A stretch of DNA of 64,000 nt from Haloactinopolyspora alba (GTDB taxonomy: Bacteria; Actinomycetota; Actinomycetes; Jiangellales; Jiangellaceae): NCBI RefSeq assembly GCF_003014555.1, contig NZ_PYGE01000014.1, positions 1-64,000 of the forward strand. Reading direction: 5' to 3'. Below, in pieces: positions 58,864-64,000 of this stretch. The notes under the pieces were generated by a model. The model had not been told where the DNA came from and did not search any database. It saw only the letters and a program-made list of their open reading frames with translations. Every line of letters starts with the position of its first letter. Position 1 is the stretch's first letter. The position numbers and the translations under genes are program-made.

Positions 58864-59286
58864 TCACGGAAAGTCGGCTCCGGCCGCCGCCCGGCGCGCC
58901 AGCAGCTCGTCCAGCGGCATCGACTCGCCGTCGCGCGCGCCGGCACCGACGATCAGCGGCGGGTCCGACGGTGTGATCACCGCTCCGAACAGCCGCGCAC
59001 GCACGCTGGCCGGCACGTCCAGGATGTAGAACTCGCCGTCGGCGCCGATGGCCAGCGACCGGTTGCGGCGCACGTACCAGCCGGTCAGCCCGGTGCGGTA
59101 CGTCGCCCTGCCGTCGCCGGTACGAGCACGCAGCGGGTGCGCGGCGACGCCCTCCTCGCGCATGCGGGTCACGAAGTCCGCGATCTGCGCACGTGCCCGC
59201 TGCGTCTCGGCCGCCTTGCGCCGCTCCAGGGCGGCGGCGTGCGCCTCGAACGCCTCCTTGCGGTGCTCGCGCCAGTCGCCGTTCAT
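58864..59286 (-). CDS. Conserved hypothetical protein
   Basis: 140 residues from ATG 59286. The N-terminus is a charged helix (WREHRKEAFEAHAAALERRKAAETQRARAQIADFVTRM). A beta-rich part has RTGLTGWYVRRNRSLAIGADGEFYILDVPASVRARLFG and DPPLIVGAGARDGESMPLDELLARR. I do not know a function; the WYVRR...IGxDGxFYxL core is shared with uncharacterised actinobacterial proteins. It follows the truncated SnoaL-like gene on the same strand. Confidence 0.75.
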   Translation of the reverse strand: MNGDWREHRKEAFEAHAAALERRKAAETQRARAQIADFVTRMREEGVAAHPLRARTGDGRATYRTGLTGWYVRRNRSLAIGADGEFYILDVPASVRARLFGAVITPSDPPLIVGAGARDGESMPLDELLARRAAAGADFP

Positions 59287-59308
59287 CGCCGCGCTCCGGT
59301 CCGGTCCG

Positions 59309-59500
59309 TCACGCCGTGCAGGCCTCGGCGACGTCGGCGCGCGTCGACCGGTTCCGGATCCACGGGATCGTGGCACCGTGCCGGTCCTCCGGCCAGTCCA
59401 GAGCCCAGTCGACCCGGTCGGCGTACATCTCCGAGATCTTCTCCGGCTCGCCCGCCCCGATGCGGCGCAGCAGCTCGTCGATCGTGTGTCGCGTGGTCAT
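59309..59500 (-). pseudogene. Truncated SnoaL/NTF2-like gene
   Basis: 63 codons. TTRHTIDELLRRIGAGEPEKISEMYADRVDWALDWPEDRHGATIPWIRNRSTRADVAEA is the N-terminal half of a SnoaL-like polyketide-cyclase-fold protein. The rest (about 60-70 residues of beta-sheet) is absent; the frame ends in TGA 59309-59311 just before the next gene. It is likely a truncated gene, although a short product could still dimerise. Confidence 0.6.
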
Positions 59501-59510
59501 GCTCGCTCGT

Positions 59511-59542
59511 CTCTGCCGGGAACGGTGCTCTGCCGGGAACGG
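59511..59542. repeat. Two-copy 17-bp tandem repeat
   Basis: CTCTGCCGGGAACGG occurs at 59511-59525 and 59528-59542 in the upstream region between the divergent SnoaL-like and nfo genes. Confidence 0.6.
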
Positions 59543-59660
59543 CGCCGCGGCGTGGCCGGCCGCATTCCATCGTGCCGTCCGTGCCATCCGCCCCCGGACG
59601 CGACCCGGTCCGCGGCCGCCGCGCTGGGGACGTACGCCTCGGGCTGTCGGTGCCGCACGA

Positions 59661-59666
59661 TACCGT
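59661..59666 (+). promoter_or_regulatory. -10 box of nfo (leaderless)
   Basis: TACCGT lies 7 nt before ATG 59674, with no Shine-Dalgarno sequence. Hexamer and spacing are identical to those before the ABC exporter gene at 1802. Confidence 0.45.
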
Positions 59667-59673
59667 CGACGAC

Positions 59674-60462
59674 ATGGTTGAGCAGCGCATCGGAGCGCAC
59701 GTGAAGCAGGGCGACCCGCTGGAGGAGTCCCGGGCCGGCGGCGCCACCGCCGTGCAGATCTTCCTCGGCGACCCGCAGGGGTGGAAGGCACCCACCGTCG
59801 ACTACCCGGGCGGCGCCGAGGCGCTGCGCGCCGACGCCGAGGCCGCCGACATCGCCCTGTACGTGCACGCGCCCTACGTCCTCAACGTCGCCACCACCAA
59901 CAACCGCATCCGCATCCCCAGCCGCAAGATCCTGCAGCAGCAGGCCGACCTCGCGGCCGAGATCGGCGCCCGCGGCCTCGTCGTGCACGGCGGGCACGTG
60001 CTCAAGGACGACGATCCCGAGGTCGGCGTCGACAACTGGCGCAAGTGCGCCGAGCGGCTCGAGACGACGGTTCCGGTGCTGGTCGAGAACACCGCCGGCG
60101 GCGACTACGCCATCGCCCGCCGCGTCGAGCGCATCGCGCGGCTGTGGGAGGTCGTCGGCGATCTCGGTCTCGGCTTCTGCCTCGACACCTGCCACGCTTT
60201 CGCCGCCGGCATCGACCCGGCCGAGATGGTCGACGCGGTGCGCGGGGCAACCGGCCGCATCGATCTGGTGCACGCCAACGACAGCCGCGACCCGTTCGAC
60301 TCCGGCGCCGACCGGCACGCCAACCTGGGGTCGGGCACCATCGGCGCCGAGGCGGTGGCATCCGTCGTGGCCGCGGCCGGTTCCGACGCCATCGTCGAGA
60401 CTCCCCGGGACGGTCAACGTGGCGACGTCGAGTACCTGATGACGCACGTCCCGTCGGCCTGA
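59674..60462 (+). CDS. nfo: Deoxyribonuclease IV (endonuclease IV) family AP endonuclease
   Basis: 262 residues. The TIM-barrel metal site is visible: RIGAHVKQGDPL (first strand), YVHAPYVLNVATTN, VVHGGHVL, VLVENTAGGDYAI (Glu), FCLDTCHAFAAGIDP (Asp, His), LVHANDSRDPFDSGADRHANLGSG (His, Asp, His) and a final VETP Glu. It cuts DNA 5' to abasic sites in base excision repair. ATG 59674 follows a -10 box, so the message is probably leaderless. Confidence 0.93.
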   Translation: MVEQRIGAHVKQGDPLEESRAGGATAVQIFLGDPQGWKAPTVDYPGGAEALRADAEAADIALYVHAPYVLNVATTNNRIRIPSRKILQQQADLAAEIGARGLVVHGGHVLKDDDPEVGVDNWRKCAERLETTVPVLVENTAGGDYAIARRVERIARLWEVVGDLGLGFCLDTCHAFAAGIDPAEMVDAVRGATGRIDLVHANDSRDPFDSGADRHANLGSGTIGAEAVASVVAAAGSDAIVETPRDGQRGDVEYLMTHVPSA

Positions 60463-60490
60463 CCGTCGCCACCGGCGCACCCGCGCCACG

Positions 60491-60985
60491 TCACCCGGGC
60501 GTGGCGGCCGACGTCTCGGCGCCGGCGACGGCGTCCGGCCAGACGGCGTCGCGGACGATCCGCAACGCCTCCGTCAACGCGTGCAGCTGCTCGGCGCTCA
60601 GCAGCCCGGTGTACCAGCGCTCGATGTCCCCGACGTGGTCGGCCACCGCGGCCGACACCCGCTCCATACCGTCCGCGGAGATGCTCGCCCAGGTTCCGCG
60701 CCGGTCGCTGTCGCAGGTCACCCGCTCGACCAGACCGGAGCGCTCCAGCCGGTCCACGACGCGGGTGACGCCACTGGTCGTCAGCGTGGTCTGCGCGGCC
60801 AGATCGGACATCCGCAGCTGCCCGTTCGGGGTCCGGCCGAGCCGCAGCAGGATCTCGAGCTCGTTCTCCGACAGTCCGTGCGCAGCGAGCCCGGGCGCGA
60901 ACTTGCTGGTCAACCCTTCGTGCACCTCCATGAGCAGTCCCACGGCGGTGAGGCGGTCGTCGTCGAGCGGGTGTCTGGGCGCCAT
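60491..60985 (-). CDS. MarR-family regulator
   Basis: 164 residues. LSENELEILLRLGRTPNGQLRMSDLAAQTTLTTSGVTRVVDRLERSGLVERVTCDSDRRGTWASISADG is a full MarR winged helix with the DxR wing. It is convergent with nfo and divergent from the femX-like gene. TAAGAT at 60999-60994 lies 8 nt before its ATG. ATTGTCGCGATTGCG (61003-61017) in the shared promoter is a possible binding site. Confidence 0.9.
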   Translation of the reverse strand: MAPRHPLDDDRLTAVGLLMEVHEGLTSKFAPGLAAHGLSENELEILLRLGRTPNGQLRMSDLAAQTTLTTSGVTRVVDRLERSGLVERVTCDSDRRGTWASISADGMERVSAAVADHVGDIERWYTGLLSAEQLHALTEALRIVRDAVWPDAVAGAETSAATPG

Positions 60986-61122
60986 GCCGCTCGATCTTAG
61001 GGATTGTCGCGATTGCGGTCATCACCGCGTGTTCCACGCGTCACCGGCGAAGTGACTCCGACGACACCGAGGACGGAGCCACCGACCGACATGATCGTTC
61101 TCGAGCGGCGCGGCGGAACGGG

Positions 61123-61128
61123 TACTCT
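61123..61128 (+). promoter_or_regulatory. -10 box of the FemX-like gene (leaderless)
   Basis: TACTCT lies 6 nt before GTG 61135; no ribosome site intervenes. Confidence 0.4.
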
Positions 61129-61134
61129 CGGCGC

Positions 61135-62274
61135 GTGACGCACGCCCCAGCACTTCTCGTACGACGGATCACCCGCGCCGAGCACCTCGCGGCCATCGGC
61201 GAACGGTCGGCCGTCAGCTTTCTGCAGACACCCGCATGGGGCGACGTCAAGCGGGACTGGCGCTCGGAGTCCGTCGGCTGGTTCGACGGCGACGCACTGG
61301 TCGGCGCGGGCCTGGTGCTGTATCGCAAGGCGCCGCGGATCCGCCGGTATCTCGCCTACCTGCCGGAGGGCCCGGCCATCGACTGGGACGACGCGGCGAA
61401 GCAGGACGGCCTGCAGCGCTGGCTGGACCCGCTGGTCGAGCACGTCAAGGGCCAGGGCGCCTTCGGGCTGCGGATGGGGCCGACGGTCGTCAGGCGCCGT
61501 TGGAGCAACGGCACCGTCAAGGAAGCATTCGCCGACGACGGGGTCCACCGGCTCAGGGACGTCACCCCGGACGAGACCACCCCGGTCGGCACCTCGGTGA
61601 CCGACCAGCTCACGGCGGCCGGCTGGCGCCCGCCGCCCGAGGTCGACGGTTTCGCCGCGGGGCAGCCGCAGCACGTGTTCCAGCTTCCGCTGTCCGGCCG
61701 GTCCACGGAGGACCTGCTGCGCGGTTTCAACCAGCTCTGGCGGCGCAACATCAAGAAGGCCGACAAGGCCGGCGTGACGGTGACCCTGGGGACGGCCGAC
61801 GACCTCCCTGCGTTCCACGAGCTCTATGCGCAGACCGCCCATCGGGACGGGTTCACCCCTCGGCCGTTCTCGTACTTCCAGGGCATGTGGGACGCGATGA
61901 CCACGGAGGCGGCAGAGCGGCTCCGGCTGTACCTCGCTCACCACGAAGGCGACCTGGTCGCCGCGACGACGATGGTCCGGGTCGGCGAGCACGCGTGGTA
62001 CTCCTACGGCGCGTCGTCGACGGCCAAGCGCGACGTGCGCGGGTCCAACGCCGTGCAGTGGCGCATGATCCGCGACGCCCTCGACGACGGCTGCGAGGTC
62101 TACGACCTGCGTGGCATCACCGACACGCTGCGCGAGGACGACCCGCACGCCGGCCTGATCCGGTTCAAGCTCGGCACCGGCGGGGAGGTCGTCGAGTACG
62201 TCGGCGAGTGGGACCTGCCGATCTCACGGGTGCTGTACTCGGCGTTCGACCTGTACATGAAGCGGCGGAGCTGA
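61135..62274 (+). CDS. FemX/FemAB-type peptidoglycan bridge aminoacyltransferase
   Basis: 379 residues of the double-GNAT fold. FLQTPAWGDVKRDWRSESVGWFDGD opens the first domain. LRGFNQLWRRNIKKADKAGVTVTLG and LPAFHELYAQTAHRDGFTPRPFSYFQGMWDAM are characteristic. The end has GSNAVQWRMIRDALDDGCEVYDLRGI and GLIRFKLGTGGEVVEYVGEWDLP. Fem enzymes add amino acids from aminoacyl-tRNA to the lipid II stem peptide. It is followed 5 bp later by the alanine-racemase-like gene, so the pair probably acts on the same wall component. Confidence 0.92.
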   Translation: MTHAPALLVRRITRAEHLAAIGERSAVSFLQTPAWGDVKRDWRSESVGWFDGDALVGAGLVLYRKAPRIRRYLAYLPEGPAIDWDDAAKQDGLQRWLDPLVEHVKGQGAFGLRMGPTVVRRRWSNGTVKEAFADDGVHRLRDVTPDETTPVGTSVTDQLTAAGWRPPPEVDGFAAGQPQHVFQLPLSGRSTEDLLRGFNQLWRRNIKKADKAGVTVTLGTADDLPAFHELYAQTAHRDGFTPRPFSYFQGMWDAMTTEAAERLRLYLAHHEGDLVAATTMVRVGEHAWYSYGASSTAKRDVRGSNAVQWRMIRDALDDGCEVYDLRGITDTLREDDPHAGLIRFKLGTGGEVVEYVGEWDLPISRVLYSAFDLYMKRRS

Positions 62275-62279
62275 CACCC

Positions 62280-63350
62280 GTGCCCCTGACACTGCACATC
62301 GACACTCCCCGCTGGCGAGAGCACGTACGCGACCGGCTCGCCGACCCGTCCGGTCCCGACGACGGCACGGCCGCGGTCCGCGTGGTGCCGGTCACCAAGG
62401 GCAACGGATACGGCTTCGGCAACGGCCTGCTCGCCGCCGAGGCCGCCGCGGCGGACGTGCCGACGCTGGCCGTGGGGACCTCCGACGAGGTCGAGACGGT
62501 CAGGCGCGCGTTCGACGGTGACGTCCTGGTCCTGGCTCCGTTGCGGCCGTGGGACGCCGCCACCGCTGACGACCGGGTCGTGCGCACCGTCTCACGGGTC
62601 GAGGATCTGCGCCGCCTCGCCGCGGCCGGCGGCCGCCCGCGGGTCGTCATCGAGCTGCTGACCAGCATGCGCAGGCACGGGGTCGCACTGGCGGACCTGC
62701 CCGAGGCGCTCACCGCCTGCGAGCCGCTGCGGGTCGAGGGGTTCGCGTTGCACCTGCCACTCGCCGGCCAGCACGGCGCCGAGGCACGGTCCCTGGCCGA
62801 GCAGGCGTTCGCCGCGGCCGGCGAGCACGGGCCGGACGTACCGCGCCGGCTCTGGGTCAGTCACCTGTCCGCCGCCGAGGCCGCCGACCTGGCGCGGCGG
62901 ACGGCCGCGGACGTGAACCTGCGTGTGGGTACCGCGTTGTGGCTGGGCGATCGCGCTGCGCTGACCGCCCGTGCCACCGTCATCGACGTGCACGACGTCC
63001 GCAGGGGCGACACGTTCGGCTACCGGCAACGACGGGCACGGCGCGACGGCACGGTGGCCGTGGTGGCCGGCGGGACGGCGCACGGGGTCGCGCTCGAGGC
63101 ACCGACACCGGCGACGGGTGTGCGCCAGCGCGCGGTCGCCCTGGCGAAGGGCGGGCTGGAGTCGGCGGGACGCGCCCTGTCGCCGTTCCGGGTCGCCGGA
63201 CGGCAGCGCTGGTTCGCCGAGCCGCCGCACATGCAGTGCTCGATGATCTGGCTTCCCGGCGGGGTCGAGGTCCCTGCCGTGGGCGACGAGGTCGACGTCG
63301 ACGTCAGGTTCACCATCACGCACGTCGACCGGATCGCCTGGGACGGGTGA
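62280..63350 (+). CDS. Alanine-racemase-like PLP enzyme
   Basis: 356 residues with GTG 62280. The PLP lysine lies in VPVTKGNGYGFGNGLL (canonical Alr has VxKADAYGHG). VVIELLTSMRRHGV corresponds to the KxxTGMxRxG barrel strand, though GM is replaced. NLRVGTALWLGDR matches RxGxxxYG. The C-terminal beta domain carries DTFGYRQR and MQCSMIWLPGG. The motifs are divergent, so it may racemise a different amino acid or be a non-racemase. It is coupled to the FemX-like gene. Confidence 0.82.
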   Translation: MPLTLHIDTPRWREHVRDRLADPSGPDDGTAAVRVVPVTKGNGYGFGNGLLAAEAAAADVPTLAVGTSDEVETVRRAFDGDVLVLAPLRPWDAATADDRVVRTVSRVEDLRRLAAAGGRPRVVIELLTSMRRHGVALADLPEALTACEPLRVEGFALHLPLAGQHGAEARSLAEQAFAAAGEHGPDVPRRLWVSHLSAAEAADLARRTAADVNLRVGTALWLGDRAALTARATVIDVHDVRRGDTFGYRQRRARRDGTVAVVAGGTAHGVALEAPTPATGVRQRAVALAKGGLESAGRALSPFRVAGRQRWFAEPPHMQCSMIWLPGGVEVPAVGDEVDVDVRFTITHVDRIAWDG

Positions 63351-63407
63351 GCACCGGGCGCTCGACCACGAGATCCGCGGCGCCGGCGCTGGATCGGACC
63401 GGGCGGG

Positions 63408-64000
63408 TCAACCGGCCCAGCGGCCGGTGAGGAACGCCGCGGCCCACACCACCATCAGCGGCCCGCTGACCGCGAGATAGGCCCACAGGACCCATCGACG
63501 TCGAGCCGCCAGCACGGCGATGCCCACCCACAACGGCCACCACAACAGCGTCGCGCGGGGAACCGAGAAGTACCAGGTGGACGTGCCGAACGCGACGACC
63601 TGCAGACCCACCCAGGTGGCCTCGCCCCAACGGCGCCACCACAGCATCGCGACCGTCACCACGACCCCGACCAGCATCGCGACGATCTCGGCGCGGAACA
63701 TCCAGGCGAAACCGGGCGACTGGGTGCCGCCGAACGCGGCCTCCCAGGTCCGGTCGAACGACGCCCACGGTGTGGTGAACTCCCGGTTCCATCCCTCGGA
63801 CTGCGCGTGCAGCCAGCGGAGCCAATCTCCCGAGCGCTGCTGCAGGTACAGCGACCACGCCAGCAACGGGACGGCGGGCAGGAACAGCCAGCCGAATCCG
63901 GACCAGCGCCACCGCGGCGTCGCGGCCTCGTCGTCACCGGTACCGCTGCTGCGCCGCGTCACCAGCCAGTGCACGACGATCGCCGCCGCCAGGAACACCC
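63408..64000 (-). CDS. C-terminal part of a polytopic membrane glycosyltransferase (PIG-V-like), truncated at the window edge
   Basis: The frame is open to the right edge; about 197 C-terminal residues are seen. WLFLPAVPLLAWSLYLQQRSGDWLRWLHAQSEGWNREFTTPW is the PIG-V/mannosyltransferase pattern, followed by four to five hydrophobic segments ending RRWVLWAYLAVSGPLMVVWAAAFLTGRWAG. Such proteins transfer mannose from a polyprenyl carrier to lipids or proteins. It is convergent with the racemase-like gene. Confidence 0.7.
   Translation of the reverse strand, partial: VFLAAAIVVHWLVTRRSSGTGDDEAATPRWRWSGFGWLFLPAVPLLAWSLYLQQRSGDWLRWLHAQSEGWNREFTTPWASFDRTWEAAFGGTQSPGFAWMFRAEIVAMLVGVVVTVAMLWWRRWGEATWVGLQVVAFGTSTWYFSVPRATLLWWPLWVGIAVLAARRRWVLWAYLAVSGPLMVVWAAAFLTGRWAG

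Noticed and set aside
59283-59795. 170-codon minus-strand frame antisense to the start of nfo
   Set aside because: The SnoaL-like frame and the nfo frame show family motifs; this one shows none.
1-64000. CRISPR arrays, tRNA genes, rRNA genes or transposases
   Set aside because: No regularly spaced repeats, no cloverleaf with a CCA end that I could find by eye, and no transposase motif. A covariance-model tRNA search would be decisive.

Overview
The window is 64 kb of very high-GC DNA with GTG starts, ATGA start/stop overlaps and leaderless promoters. The gene families (13E12-type HNH nuclease, WYL regulator, DrrAB transporter, BTAD regulator, NarL-type two-component pairs) point to an actinobacterium of soil or plant type. 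The rpsF-ssb-rpsR-rplI and dnaB genes usually lie in the origin-proximal part of such chromosomes, so this is probably chromosomal core and not a plasmid or prophage. I see no rRNA, tRNA, CRISPR array or transposase.

Layout. 1-0.67 kb: C-terminus of an HNH nuclease running off the left edge. 0.8-3.6 kb: WYL regulator divergent from a DrrAB-type ABC exporter, with a palindrome between them. 3.7-21.1 kb: an MFS gene divergent from a GntR/FCD regulator that heads a 14-gene, almost gapless, translationally coupled operon. The operon encodes a three-subunit molybdenum hydroxylase, a flavin-dependent oxidoreductase, an opine-type dehydrogenase, two amidohydrolases, a sugar-type ABC importer without ATPase, a rhamnonate-dehydratase-like enolase, a 2-hydroxyacid dehydrogenase and a GH13_18 phosphorylase. 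Its substrate is unknown and it is the best candidate for an undescribed pathway. 21-27.7 kb: small DNA methyltransferase, alditol oxidase, lipoprotein beta-propeller, DUF885 peptidase-like protein, secreted endonuclease I. 27.9-32.5 kb: a two-component system followed by an MMPL transporter.

32.5-45.5 kb: an accessory stretch of small stress or detoxification genes (two DUF899 proteins, HxlR, ArsR, CGNR and BTAD regulators, alpha/beta hydrolases, methyltransferases, YciI, DUF4242). Several have clear dyad operators, including a SoxR-like box. 45.5-57.3 kb: replicative helicase DnaB interrupted by a 416-residue intein with the sequence marks of class 3, a DnaA-box cluster upstream of it, a MATE transporter, a UbiB-family kinase, a thiamine-binding protein, a patch of decayed genes (frameshifted Imm8-like immunity gene, membrane gene with an in-frame TGA), a second two-component system, and the rplI-rpsR-ssb-rpsF operon. 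57.5-64 kb: MFS transporter, a truncated SnoaL-like gene, endonuclease IV, MarR regulator, a FemX-like/alanine-racemase-like pair, and the C-terminus of a membrane mannosyltransferase-like protein at the right edge.

Recurrent regulatory features are start codons 6-8 nt after a TANNNT -10 box (leaderless transcription) and long perfect hairpins that swallow the stop codon of the gene they terminate. Function calls rest on recognised motifs and remembered family sequences; no database search was run.
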